From: Leptospira sp. | GTDB taxonomy: Bacteria > Spirochaetota > Leptospiria > Leptospirales > Leptospiraceae | Assembly: GCA_027531445.1 (NCBI GenBank) | Contig: JAPZRK010000081.1 | Location: forward strand, 1 to 51,941 | Direction of reading: 5' to 3' | DNA: 51,941 bases | Shown: positions 17,700-25,671 of the stretch, piece after piece | Numbering within the stretch: the stretch's first letter is position 1 | Layout of the letters: each line of letters opens with the position of its first letter | Notes under the pieces: model-generated | What the model was told of the DNA's origin: nothing | The model's database searches: none | The model's input: the letters and a program-made list of their open reading frames with translations, nothing else | Translations under genes and position numbers: made by a program

Positions 17700-17990
17700 A
17701 TGGCTAGAAGATGCGTAGTAACAGGTAAAGGAACGACTGCAGGAAATAATGTCGCTCACTCTCACAAAAAAAATCGTAGGATTTGGAAAGTGAATGTGAT
17801 TACTAAAAAAGTTTTCTTAGAAGATGAAAACCGTTGGGTTCGTGTGAAAATCTCAACTAGAGCATTGAGAACACTACGCAAAAAAGGACTAAAAGTTGCC
17901 ATTAAGGATCACGGTGGGGATCTCACTGCCATTCAACCAAAAAAATACGTTGGTAACGCTCCCGCAAAAGCTGCTAACCCAGCCGCTTAA
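17700..17990 (+). CDS. rpmB: Ribosomal protein bL28
   Basis: This is large-subunit ribosomal protein L28 (96 residues). The N-terminus MARRCVVTGKGTTAGNNVAH is the diagnostic signature, followed by KKNRRIWKVN and the RVKISTRALRTLRKKG core. It is slightly longer than the usual 63-78 residues because of an Ala/Pro/Lys-rich C-terminal tail (VGNAPAKAANPAA). A GGGAAA stretch ends 4 bp before the ATG. It is followed 21 bp downstream by nth. Confidence 0.97.
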   Translation: MARRCVVTGKGTTAGNNVAHSHKKNRRIWKVNVITKKVFLEDENRWVRVKISTRALRTLRKKGLKVAIKDHGGDLTAIQPKKYVGNAPAKAANPAA

Positions 17991-18011
17991 ACCACAGATA
18001 CACTTTGCCCC

Positions 18012-18665
18012 GTGAAAAAATCGGGTCAAAATCCCCGCTCCAAATTAGCAATTTCCGTTTTTAAACGTTTGTATGCTGAATTTGGAGAGGTGGAAACTCC
18101 TCTCCATTTTTCTCAACCCCACGAACTAGCCATTGCGGTTATTTTATCTGCTCAATGTACTGATGAACGGGTAAATCTTGTTACACCTGCATTGTTCAAA
18201 CGTTTTCCCACTTTGCGATCATTTGCCGAAGCCAAGCTAGAAGAAATTGAGAAATATATTTTCTCTACCGGTTTTTACCATAACAAAGCAAAAAGTATCC
18301 AAGGATTTGCATCCAAACTTTTGGCTGATTATGGCGGAGTCATTCCAAATACATTGGAGGAAGCCGTTAAGCTACCAGGTTTCGGAAGGAAGACCGCAAA
18401 TGTAGTGTTAAATGAAATTTATGGAGTCAATGAAGGATTTGTCGTCGACACACATGTAAAGCGGTTAACCAAACGATTGGGTCTAACCAATCATACGGAT
18501 CCTGTAAAAATCGAAAAAGATATTATGGAGCTTCTGCCCCCAAAATTCTATCGAAACTTTTCGCTGTACCTGATATTTCTCGGTCGTAAGAATTGCGCGG
18601 CGAGGCGTACGGATTGTCCGACTTGCGTTCTTGCAAAGGTTTGTCCTTCTTTTCAGAAACACTGA
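18012..18665 (+). CDS. nth: Endonuclease III (DNA glycosylase/AP lyase)
   Basis: This base-excision-repair enzyme (217 residues) removes oxidised pyrimidines and cleaves the abasic site. The helix-hairpin-helix LPGFGRKTANVVL contains catalytic Lys127, VVDTHVKRL contains Asp146, and the [4Fe-4S] cluster ligands Cys195, Cys202, Cys205 and Cys211 have the canonical C-x6-C-x2-C-x5-C spacing. The start is GTG at 18012. The last 143 bases, including the codons of the four cysteines, lie antisense to the 3' end of the convergent gene 18523-19365. Confidence 0.96.
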   Translation: MKKSGQNPRSKLAISVFKRLYAEFGEVETPLHFSQPHELAIAVILSAQCTDERVNLVTPALFKRFPTLRSFAEAKLEEIEKYIFSTGFYHNKAKSIQGFASKLLADYGGVIPNTLEEAVKLPGFGRKTANVVLNEIYGVNEGFVVDTHVKRLTKRLGLTNHTDPVKIEKDIMELLPPKFYRNFSLYLIFLGRKNCAARRTDCPTCVLAKVCPSFQKH

Positions 18666-19365
18666 CCGGTAGTTGTGATTCGTCAACCGAATGGTGTTTG
18701 ATTCGCCATGATCGATTTCGTGATATCAGGTTGATTGATTGGACTTCGTGATGTATTCGAATCAAATCTCTATTTCTGAAATATAAATCCAATACACCTA
18801 ATTTTCCGAACTCAGACGGGCAGTGAATTTCATGAACGTTGCTAAGGTATTTGAAACTCGCCTCCGCCGTATCTTGGGTTTTAATGATAAAAAAAGGAAG
18901 ATTCTTATCTTCAGGAAACTTTGGCATTCCATTTTTATTTTCCATATCCGTTGCAAAATAAATCCAAGCATCCATATCAAACGTTTCTTCGTTTGTCTCA
19001 AACGCAGATAAGAAACCTAATCCAAGTTTTATGTTTTCCAATTCCAATAGTTTCATTTTATTTTTTTGATAGCCATCAAAAGGAAATGAATTTAAAAATT
19101 TATCCTTTGGATCGAGGAAAGGGAAGAGTAGATAGGCCCGGCCATTTTTTTTCTCATGGTTTAGTTTTTCTTCTTCTACATAGGAGAGTAGGCTGCCAAG
19201 ACCACCTCGCCCTTCCGCATCCATGCGAGCAAAAGCGTTGTTTCCACAGTGAAAGAAAATTTTGATTGGGCGGTCCTTTAGGCTGGGATGGGACTGTATG
19301 TCAGATAGTAACATCATGGAAAGCAGAGCGTAGATTGGGACGATTTTAGAATTAGCAAATTTCAT
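18523..19365 (-). CDS. Secreted degenerate metallophosphatase (5'-nucleotidase-like) protein
   Basis: From ATG 19365 the protein has 280 residues and begins with a signal peptide-like segment (MKFANSKIVPIYALLSMMLL); the frame extends to ATG 19404, but that would bury the signal. Residues 33-125 follow the order of a UshA/5'-nucleotidase catalytic domain: a first strand IKIFFHCG, then EGRGGLGSLLSYVEEEK (the family's GRGGLARLA region), a strand AYLLFPFLD and then LGLGFLSAFETN. At the points where the family has DxH, GD and GNHEF metal ligands this protein has other residues, so it is probably a pseudoenzyme. The C-terminus (after about residue 215) is polar. Its 3' end overlaps nth antisense by 143 bp. 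The family link is my alignment by eye. Confidence 0.6.
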   Translation of the reverse strand: MKFANSKIVPIYALLSMMLLSDIQSHPSLKDRPIKIFFHCGNNAFARMDAEGRGGLGSLLSYVEEEKLNHEKKNGRAYLLFPFLDPKDKFLNSFPFDGYQKNKMKLLELENIKLGLGFLSAFETNEETFDMDAWIYFATDMENKNGMPKFPEDKNLPFFIIKTQDTAEASFKYLSNVHEIHCPSEFGKLGVLDLYFRNRDLIRIHHEVQSINLISRNRSWRIKHHSVDESQLPVSVSEKKDKPLQERKSDNPYASPRNSYDREISGTAKSFDRILGAEAP

Positions 19366-19459
19366 TTGAGAAGACCCGTGTTCAAAGAAACGGCCAAAAC
19401 TCATGAATCATGAACCAAAAATTGTAGGAACTGTCTAATAACGGACACATAAGAAAAAA

Positions 19460-20371
19460 ATGAGATTCTTCCAAAACCTACGAACATACGCCTCAATGAT
19501 CAAATTCACGCATACTCTGTTTGCGCTTCCATTTGCGGGCATATCCTTTTTACTCGCCTATTTGGAATCGTCTCTTGAGAACGGTGATCTTCTACGGATT
19601 GGTTTTTTATGCATTTTGTGTATGGTAAGTGCTCGCAGTGCCGCCATGGGTTTCAATCGATATGTGGATGCCGAAATTGATGAACGAAATCCACGAACAG
19701 AAAAAAGAGAAATCCCCTCGGGAAAGATTTCAAAAATTTCAGCTTTGTTGTTTATCGGGCTCTCTTCCTTTCTTTTTATTTTTGCAAGTTTCTTTGTGAA
19801 CAAACTTGCCTTTCTGCTATCGTTTCCTGCACTCTTTATTCTTTTTCTCTATTCGCTCACAAAACGATTTACCTTATTTTGCCATATCATTCTAGGCATT
19901 GCTTTGGGTCTTGCACCCCTCGGCGCTTGGATTGCGATCTCTGAGTCCATTAGTATTGTGCCTGTACTATTTTCGTTAGGTCTTTTGTTTCACATCGCCG
20001 CATTCGATATTTTATATGCCATCCAGGATATGGACTTCGATCAAAAAGAAAGGTTACATTCAATTCCTGCAAAGTTGGGTGAAACAAATGCTAGGCGAAT
20101 TGCAATCTTTCTTCACTCGCTTTCCATCATAGTTTTTGTCTTTGCAGGAAGAAGTGCGGAACTCGGATTTCCATACTATCTGATTCTTGGTATCATTGCC
20201 ATTCTTATCATTTATGAACATCGGATATCATGGACACATGAATCTGGTGAATTGCCCATCGAATTCTATCAAATCAATTCCTACATCAGTTTGGTCCTAT
20301 TTCTAGCGATCCTACTCGATAAATGGAGTGATATTGTTCTCAAAGTATCGGCAGGAATCAGCCTCCGATGA
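19460..20371 (+). CDS. UbiA-family prenyltransferase
   Basis: This integral-membrane prenyltransferase (303 residues, about eight hydrophobic helices) transfers a polyprenyl chain to an aromatic acid in quinone biosynthesis. The first aspartate motif is in NRYVDAEIDERNPRT and the second in AIQDMDFDQKERLHSIPAK; both bind Mg-diphosphate. It overlaps the UbiX gene by 4 bp (ATGA). Such UbiA-UbiX pairs occur both in ubiquinone synthesis and, as MqnP plus UbiX/UbiD-type enzymes, in the futalosine route to menaquinone; the sequence alone does not decide which. ATG 19460 starts 94 bp from the divergent gene. Confidence 0.9.
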   Translation: MRFFQNLRTYASMIKFTHTLFALPFAGISFLLAYLESSLENGDLLRIGFLCILCMVSARSAAMGFNRYVDAEIDERNPRTEKREIPSGKISKISALLFIGLSSFLFIFASFFVNKLAFLLSFPALFILFLYSLTKRFTLFCHIILGIALGLAPLGAWIAISESISIVPVLFSLGLLFHIAAFDILYAIQDMDFDQKERLHSIPAKLGETNARRIAIFLHSLSIIVFVFAGRSAELGFPYYLILGIIAILIIYEHRISWTHESGELPIEFYQINSYISLVLFLAILLDKWSDIVLKVSAGISLR

Positions 20372-20964
20372 GACTGGTTGTCGGTTTAGCAGGTGCTAGT
20401 GGTTCTATTTATGCGGCCAGATTTCTGAGAGCTATCTCACATATACCTGGAGAAACTTTTTTAGCGGTTAGCCCACCTTCACTCCGGATTTTTTCTGAAG
20501 AGTATGATACAAAGGTCTCAAAACCAGAAGAAATTCTTTCTTACATCAAAGATCATTCTGGTATGGGCAGTGCCAATACATTCCATATCAGAAACTTTCA
20601 TGATATCGGTTCGGATATCGCCAGTGGCTCGAATGTATGGGATGCGATGGTGATTGTGCCATGTAGCATGAAAACCATTGCTTCTATCAATGCAGGACTC
20701 ACAGAAAACATCATAGAAAGAGCAGCGGATGTAAGTTTAAAAGAACGACGTCGCCTAATTGTCGTACCACGAGAGACTCCATACAATCGAGTGCATTTGC
20801 GCAATCTACTTTCCCTGGATGAAGCAGGAGCTATCATCTTGCCTGCATCACCTGGTTTTTATCAAATGCCAAAAACCTTGGATGACTTGGGAGACTTCAT
20901 TGCGGGAAGGATATTGAGTCTTTTAGGCCAGGAGCATACTCTTTTTCCTAAGTGGGAGGGGTGA
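20368..20964 (+). CDS. ubiX: Flavin prenyltransferase UbiX
   Basis: This flavoprotein makes prenylated FMN, the cofactor of UbiD-type decarboxylases. The start VVGLAGASGSIYAARFL is the FMN-binding signature. NVWDAMVIVPCSMKTIASINAG, the RRRLIVVPRETPYNRVHLRN stretch and SPGFYQMPKTLDDL are the family blocks. The length (198 residues) is normal. It is translationally coupled to the UbiA gene, and its stop overlaps the convergent thioesterase gene by 17 bp. The partner UbiD decarboxylase is not in this window. Confidence 0.95.
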   Translation: MRLVVGLAGASGSIYAARFLRAISHIPGETFLAVSPPSLRIFSEEYDTKVSKPEEILSYIKDHSGMGSANTFHIRNFHDIGSDIASGSNVWDAMVIVPCSMKTIASINAGLTENIIERAADVSLKERRRLIVVPRETPYNRVHLRNLLSLDEAGAIILPASPGFYQMPKTLDDLGDFIAGRILSLLGQEHTLFPKWEG

Positions 20965-21361
20965 AATTGCGAAAGTGTGGGAAAGGTTTGCCATTGTCAC
21001 CTAAACAAACATAGGTGACTTCACTTTCGATCACCTCGGCAATTTTCCTAGTCTGAGGATTGTTTGTGACAGCCAATGTTTTGCTAGTAATCGAAGATTT
21101 TCCATACTTAATGATTTTACCATAGATTTGGATGATGTCTCCTGCCCGGGCAGGAGAGCGAAAGACGACGTTGTCCATGGAAATCGTTACAATATTTGTA
21201 TATTGGATCTTCGTCATCACAAACATAGCCATTCCCTCGTCGATCCACGAGAGCATTTTCCCGCCAAAGAGGTTATTATGATAGTTCAGATCATCGGGTT
21301 GGACCAAATGTTGGGTGATCAGATCCATATCTTTGAGTTTTGCTAAAATCGATTCAGACAT
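20948..21361 (-). CDS. Hotdog-fold acyl-CoA thioesterase
   Basis: This is a single-hotdog-domain protein of about 137 residues, like YciA and the cytosolic acyl-CoA hydrolases. DLNYHNNLFGGKMLSWIDEG holds the catalytic Asn/Asp-type region and the GGKMLSWID helix; FRSPARAGDIIQIYGKI is the second family block. It hydrolyses acyl-CoA to free acid and CoA; substrate chain length is unknown. The frame opens at TTG 21370, but ATG 21361 (MSESILAKLKD) is the better start. It converges on ubiX with a 17-bp overlap and diverges from pyrB. Confidence 0.87.
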   Translation of the reverse strand: MSESILAKLKDMDLITQHLVQPDDLNYHNNLFGGKMLSWIDEGMAMFVMTKIQYTNIVTISMDNVVFRSPARAGDIIQIYGKIIKYGKSSITSKTLAVTNNPQTRKIAEVIESEVTYVCLGDNGKPFPHFRNFTPPT

Positions 21362-21429
21362 AGTAACCAATAAAATTTTGTTTTGAATTTATTCGATACC
21401 AAAAACCCTAGGTAAAAGATTTCGATCGT

Positions 21430-22371
21430 ATGTATACGTATTCCCATCGCAACATTCTAGACACTCTGCAGTTTTCAAAGGAAGACCTAGACTTTCTCAT
21501 TGAAAAAACTCGCATCATGCATACGCTCCATGAATCCGGTCGTGCCTTTGGGATTTTAAAGGGGAAACTCCTTGCTTCTCTTTTTTTTGAGGCATCCACC
21601 CGCACACGTTTGTCGTTTGAGGCAGCGATGGAGAGATTAGGCGGAAGGCTCATTTCCACAGTAGGATTTCAGTTCTCATCTATTTCCAAAGGGGAAACTT
21701 TATACGATACGATGAAGATGGTCGAAGCGTATGCAGATATTGCTGTCATCCGCCATCCGGTTGAAGGTAGTTCTCGTATTGCCGCTGGTGCAGTTTCTAT
21801 TCCCGTAATTAATGCAGGCGACGGGGCAGGACAGCATCCAACGCAAGCCTTATTGGATCTTTATACAATCATTTCCGAAAAGGGAACATTCGATAATTTG
21901 AGCATCGCATTTATCGGTGATCTCAAGTACGGAAGGACCATACACTCTCTCATCAATCTTCTCAGACATTACAAAGTTCACTTATATTTAATTTGCCCTG
22001 AAGAATTGAAGTTACCCGATTCCTACAAAAAGAATTTGAATGGGTATCCGATGACATGGGAAGAAACGACAGATATAAAAGCTGTATGGGAATCCGACGT
22101 AGCTTATGTAACTCGCATCCAGGAAGAACGTTTCGCTGATCATAGGGAATATGAAAAACTAAAAGATATATACCGAGTAAACAAAGAGCTCGTCCTTGCC
22201 TCCAAAAAAAATACAACCATACTCCATCCCTTACCTCGTGTAAATGAATTGTCTACAGATGTTGATGATCTACCGAACGCGGCATACTTTCGTCAGGCGA
22301 AGTATGGTGTTGTTGTTCGGATGGCTTTGTTATGTTTGAGTCTAGGCGTTGACTTTGGAGAAAATTCATAA
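21430..22371 (+). CDS. pyrB: Aspartate carbamoyltransferase catalytic subunit
   Basis: This enzyme joins carbamoyl phosphate and aspartate in pyrimidine synthesis. The carbamoyl-phosphate loop is ASTRTRLSFEAAM, the other phosphate contact is HPTQALLDLYTI, and LHPLPRVNELSTDVD contacts aspartate. The length (313 residues) fits the catalytic chain. No pyrI gene for the regulatory chain is adjacent; the next genes are a DUF2203 protein (3 bp downstream) and dapL, so the three form an operon. No attenuator-like leader is evident in the 68 bp upstream. Confidence 0.97.
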   Translation: MYTYSHRNILDTLQFSKEDLDFLIEKTRIMHTLHESGRAFGILKGKLLASLFFEASTRTRLSFEAAMERLGGRLISTVGFQFSSISKGETLYDTMKMVEAYADIAVIRHPVEGSSRIAAGAVSIPVINAGDGAGQHPTQALLDLYTIISEKGTFDNLSIAFIGDLKYGRTIHSLINLLRHYKVHLYLICPEELKLPDSYKKNLNGYPMTWEETTDIKAVWESDVAYVTRIQEERFADHREYEKLKDIYRVNKELVLASKKNTTILHPLPRVNELSTDVDDLPNAAYFRQAKYGVVVRMALLCLSLGVDFGENS

Positions 22372-22374
22372 CTG

Positions 22375-22746
22375 ATGGATAAAAAAATCTGGTCGTTAGC
22401 CGAGGCAAGAGAAATGCTTCCTCTGATCAAAGATATCACTGGTGATTATTATCAAAAATCCAGTGCCCTCGCTACAGAATTACGATCACAAGTGTTTCCA
22501 GAAAACATACAAGAAGAGAAAGAAGAATCTTTATCAAGTTTAGTCAAATCATGGACTCACGAAATGGTTAGCATTGGTGCAGAAGTCAAAGGGCTTTGGC
22601 TTGTCGATTTCGATCATGGCAATGGCTATTATTGCTGGACCTGGGGCGAAAATGATGTGTTATACGAACATGGATATAATGATGGTTTTAGAGCAAGAAA
22701 ATTAATCGAAGAGACAACAGAGGAATCAGATGACGGGAATCAATGA
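22375..22746 (+). CDS. DUF2203-family protein
   Basis: This 123-residue cytosolic protein matches the layout of DUF2203: an N-terminal helix WSLAEAREMLPLIKDI, a central helix, then GAEVKGLWLVDFDHGNGYYCWTWGE and the terminal EHGYNDGFRARKLIEE, corresponding to the family's G-x-x-VK, GLVDF, CWxxGE and GFxxR blocks. The biochemical role of the family is unknown. Its start is 3 bp after pyrB and its end overlaps the dapL start by 17 bp, so expression is tightly coupled to both. Confidence 0.75.
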   Translation: MDKKIWSLAEAREMLPLIKDITGDYYQKSSALATELRSQVFPENIQEEKEESLSSLVKSWTHEMVSIGAEVKGLWLVDFDHGNGYYCWTWGENDVLYEHGYNDGFRARKLIEETTEESDDGNQ

Positions 22747-23956
22747 AAATTATTTAAAACTCAAAGCTGGGTATTTGTTTCCAGAAATTGGCAGAAGAGT
22801 CAGATCCTATTCGGATGCGCACCCGAATGAAAAAATCATTCGTTTGGGTATCGGTGATGTTACTCTTCCACTTGCTCCAACAATCGTAAACGCGATGGTT
22901 GAAGCCGCAAAGGAAATGGGACAGGCAAATGGTTTCCATGGTTATGGCCCAGAACAAGGTTATAGCTTTCTCATCCAAAAAATCATAGAACACGATTACA
23001 CAAAACGTGGAGTAAAGATAGATGAAGACGAGGTATTTGTCTCTGATGGTTCCAAATGCGATTGTGGAAATATTCAAGAGATATTCTCGTTGGATTCAAA
23101 GATTGCAGTCGTTGATCCAGTTTATCCTGTCTACGTAGATACCAATGTAATGGCTGGTCGAACGGGAGAAGTGGATGCAAGCGGACGTTATGCGAACATA
23201 GTTTATATGCCAGCCACTGAAGCGAATTCGTTTGAGCCTGACTTCCCGAAAGAAAAAGCTGATATCATTTACTTATGTTATCCGAACAATCCAACAGGTA
23301 TGGTTGCGAGTAAAGAGAGACTTGCGGAATGGGTCGCATTTGCCAAAAAGAATGGAAGTATCATTCTATTCGATTCTGCTTATGAATCCTTTATACAAGA
23401 TCCAGCCATTCCAAAGTCCATCTATGAAATCCCTGGTGCCAAAGAAGTGGCAATGGAATTTAGATCCTTTTCAAAAACTGCAGGTTTTACAGGTACTCGT
23501 TGTGCCTATCTCGTTATACCGAAAGAGCTAAAAGGGAAAACATCGAAAGGTGAAGAAGTTAGTTTTAACTCACTATGGTCAAGACGTCACACTACAAAGT
23601 TTAATGGTGTTTCTTATATCACCCAAAAAGGTGCGGAAGCAGTTTTTTCAACACAAGGCCAAAAAGAAATCGGTGAACAAATTGCATATTACATGGAAAA
23701 TGCGAGACTCATTCGTGAAGGTCTTGTAAAGTCTGGTTTTACTGTATTTGGTGGAACCAATGCGCCTTATATTTGGTTAAAAACTCCAAATGGTCTTAAA
23801 TCCTGGGACTTTTTTGACCACTTGTTATCAAAAGCTCAAGTTGTGGGAACACCTGGATCTGGGTTTGGACCAGCTGGAGAAGGTTATTTTCGATTATCTG
23901 CCTTTGGGAAACGGGAAGATGTGATTTCCGCACTCGATCGCATACAAAAATTGTAA
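22730..23956 (+). CDS. dapL: LL-diaminopimelate aminotransferase
   Basis: This PLP enzyme converts tetrahydrodipicolinate directly to LL-diaminopimelate, bypassing the succinylase or acetylase steps of lysine and peptidoglycan synthesis; the route is known in Leptospira, Chlamydia and plants. The 408-residue length and the start NYLKLKAGYLFPEIGRRV are diagnostic. IRLGIGDVTLPL, CYPNNPTGMVA and the PLP-lysine block FRSFSKTAGFTGTRCAY are intact. ATG at 22730 lies inside the DUF2203 gene, so it is translationally coupled. A perfect inverted repeat follows 14 bp after its stop (see 23971-24017). Confidence 0.96.
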   Translation: MTGINENYLKLKAGYLFPEIGRRVRSYSDAHPNEKIIRLGIGDVTLPLAPTIVNAMVEAAKEMGQANGFHGYGPEQGYSFLIQKIIEHDYTKRGVKIDEDEVFVSDGSKCDCGNIQEIFSLDSKIAVVDPVYPVYVDTNVMAGRTGEVDASGRYANIVYMPATEANSFEPDFPKEKADIIYLCYPNNPTGMVASKERLAEWVAFAKKNGSIILFDSAYESFIQDPAIPKSIYEIPGAKEVAMEFRSFSKTAGFTGTRCAYLVIPKELKGKTSKGEEVSFNSLWSRRHTTKFNGVSYITQKGAEAVFSTQGQKEIGEQIAYYMENARLIREGLVKSGFTVFGGTNAPYIWLKTPNGLKSWDFFDHLLSKAQVVGTPGSGFGPAGEGYFRLSAFGKREDVISALDRIQKL

Positions 23957-23970
23957 AAATTAGGAAAGGT

Positions 23971-24017
23971 TTTTCCCATAGCTCCGATATATATTCTAAG
24001 GTAGAGCTATGGGAAAA
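23971..24017 (+). promoter_or_regulatory. 14-bp perfect inverted repeat enclosing the start codon of the next gene
   Basis: TTTTCCCATAGCTC (23971-23984) and GAGCTATGGGAAAA (24004-24017) are exact reverse complements with a 19-nt loop. The ATG of the downstream gene (24009-24011) lies inside the right arm and the likely ribosome site AAGG (23998-24001) in the loop. As RNA this would hide the start codon. No T-tract follows, which argues against a dapL terminator. It could equally be an operator dyad. Confidence 0.6.
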
Positions 24018-24995
24018 TGGAAATACATCCTCTTTACGGCCCTTGCGGGATTGCACATCTCGCATTTGAGTGCTGTGTCCCCCGAACAAACAAATTTGGG
24101 GATTTTAATTTTTGAAAATAAAGAGAATATCAACTTTATTAATGTTTGTTTGAGTAATCTTGCACCTCCGCAAGAAGAAGCGGCGGCACCAGCGGCTGGT
24201 GCACCACCTGCTTCGGAACCTCCAAAAAAGAATATTGACCATGATTATTTCAAACTACTGAAAGAAGCCAATCAATCAGACTTTAGTGGAAATATGTGGT
24301 ATTTACAGAGTAACTACACATATTCATTCCGTCAGTTGCGGAGAGCCCAAGGTGAATTGAAAAATATTTTTGAAGTAGTCCTACAAAAATACATAGAAGA
24401 CTCAAGAGCTCTTCTTGAGTCAGCGGCACCAACAATCATCAGATCTAACGATAGCCAGTCGAAAGCGTTACTTCGTTTGGGCTTCCGAGATTTGCGATCG
24501 GCAGAAGATTTGTACACAACAGGTCTTAATTCGAGCCCGCACCAATTTCGTTATAAGTTAAAATTATACCAAGAAGGTATATTGACACTTCGACGTGCGA
24601 AACGTTTTGCAATCCTTTCTATGATTTATAGCAAAACACCTGTAGAAGATAAGGTAGAATACCAATACAGATCCAATGAAGACCTGAAAGAGGCGCGTGC
24701 GGAAGAAAAACAAAGAAACTACGACAAAGTTCGTGATACTCTCATTAACTTTATTGAGAATAAGCGTATGGAACGTACCGTGCAACCTCCAGGCAATCCA
24801 GATGCAAAACCATTGGATCTTCTCGAACAACACGATGATAACTACGGATTTATTACAGCAAGAAGACTCGATCTTTTAGCTGAGGCAAACCTTATGATCA
24901 AAGAGACAGAAGGTGCCAAAAGAGAGTCCGTTCCACCAGTGCCAGTCATTGATGATAAAGGTGCAGTAACTTACCCAGAGACACCTAAGAAGTAA
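24009..24995 (+). CDS. Secreted helical protein of unknown function
   Basis: This 328-residue protein has a signal peptide (MGKWKYILFTALAGLHISHL, cleavage near SA-VS). It has an Ala/Pro-rich linker at about residues 52-75 and then a long, mostly helical, charged body ending in a Pro-rich tail. A stretch around residues 160-200 (AEDLYTTGLNS ... YQEGILTLRRAKRFAI) resembles the end of the next gene product, suggesting a shared repeat. The start codon sits in a perfect inverted repeat. It is probably co-transcribed with 24997-25638 (1-bp gap). I recognise no family; a periplasmic or surface role is inferred only from the signal peptide. Confidence 0.72.
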   Translation: MGKWKYILFTALAGLHISHLSAVSPEQTNLGILIFENKENINFINVCLSNLAPPQEEAAAPAAGAPPASEPPKKNIDHDYFKLLKEANQSDFSGNMWYLQSNYTYSFRQLRRAQGELKNIFEVVLQKYIEDSRALLESAAPTIIRSNDSQSKALLRLGFRDLRSAEDLYTTGLNSSPHQFRYKLKLYQEGILTLRRAKRFAILSMIYSKTPVEDKVEYQYRSNEDLKEARAEEKQRNYDKVRDTLINFIENKRMERTVQPPGNPDAKPLDLLEQHDDNYGFITARRLDLLAEANLMIKETEGAKRESVPPVPVIDDKGAVTYPETPKK

Positions 24996-24996
24996 T

Positions 24997-25638
24997 ATGA
25001 AACCCATAGCTTACCTAATTATTTTGTGCATGAGTCTTTCCCTTTTGGGAAAAACAACTCTTTCCTACAGGGAAAGGAAAAAACAATTTGATCAAAAGAT
25101 TTCTCTGATTTTTGACATCAGAGAAAATCTATCAATTGCCGAAGAGCCCACTGTCAGAAACCCCTTAGAGGCAGTAAAACAAAACGTAGAAGAGGCATAC
25201 CGCGCCGGAGCACGGGCTGAAATCGAAAAGAGCCTAACACTGGCAGAAGGTGAAATCACATACGTTGCACGAAAACTTTGTGATCGTTTGGAAGATATCG
25301 CGGCGGATATCTATCAAAAGGCTCAAGTGAGTCATTACCAAATGGAAACAGAGGAAAAGTCTTCGGGCAAAAAATTGGAATGGGACACAAAGGAAAAAAT
25401 TTCACGATACTTAGGTATGGCAAAAACGGAAAAAGACCATGCACGTGACTTTTTTGTATCGGGAAATTACCATATGTCTCTTCACACTTACAAAAGATCG
25501 ATCGTCTATTCCTTACTTTCTTTGCGAGCTCAAAATGTGAATCCCCCTGAAGGCTTTACAAACGCCGCTAATTCCTGGGCTGAACCGATTTGGCAATCGG
25601 TAAACAAACAAAAGCTAGGAACCATCCAAACAAACTAA
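24997..25638 (+). CDS. Secreted helical protein of unknown function (partner of preceding gene)
   Basis: This 213-residue protein has a signal peptide (MKPIAYLIILCMSLSLLGKT) and a helical, charged mature part. The segment AKTEKDHARDFFVSGNYHMS followed by LHTYKRSIVYSLLSLRA resembles the second half of the upstream protein (xxLYxxGxxxxxLxLYxxGIxxLxRA pattern), so the two may be divergent members of one family or form a complex. The start lies one base after the preceding stop. No enzymatic motif is seen. The next start (25684) is 45 bp downstream and carries another inverted repeat. Confidence 0.72.
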   Translation: MKPIAYLIILCMSLSLLGKTTLSYRERKKQFDQKISLIFDIRENLSIAEEPTVRNPLEAVKQNVEEAYRAGARAEIEKSLTLAEGEITYVARKLCDRLEDIAADIYQKAQVSHYQMETEEKSSGKKLEWDTKEKISRYLGMAKTEKDHARDFFVSGNYHMSLHTYKRSIVYSLLSLRAQNVNPPEGFTNAANSWAEPIWQSVNKQKLGTIQTN

Positions 25639-25671
25639 AATTTAGATTTTCAACGGAAGGAATTTTAGTAA

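Noticed and set aside
23971..24017. Intrinsic terminator of dapL
   Set aside because: The stem is long and perfect, but no T-tract follows on the plus strand and the right arm contains a start codon, so a regulatory role is more likely.
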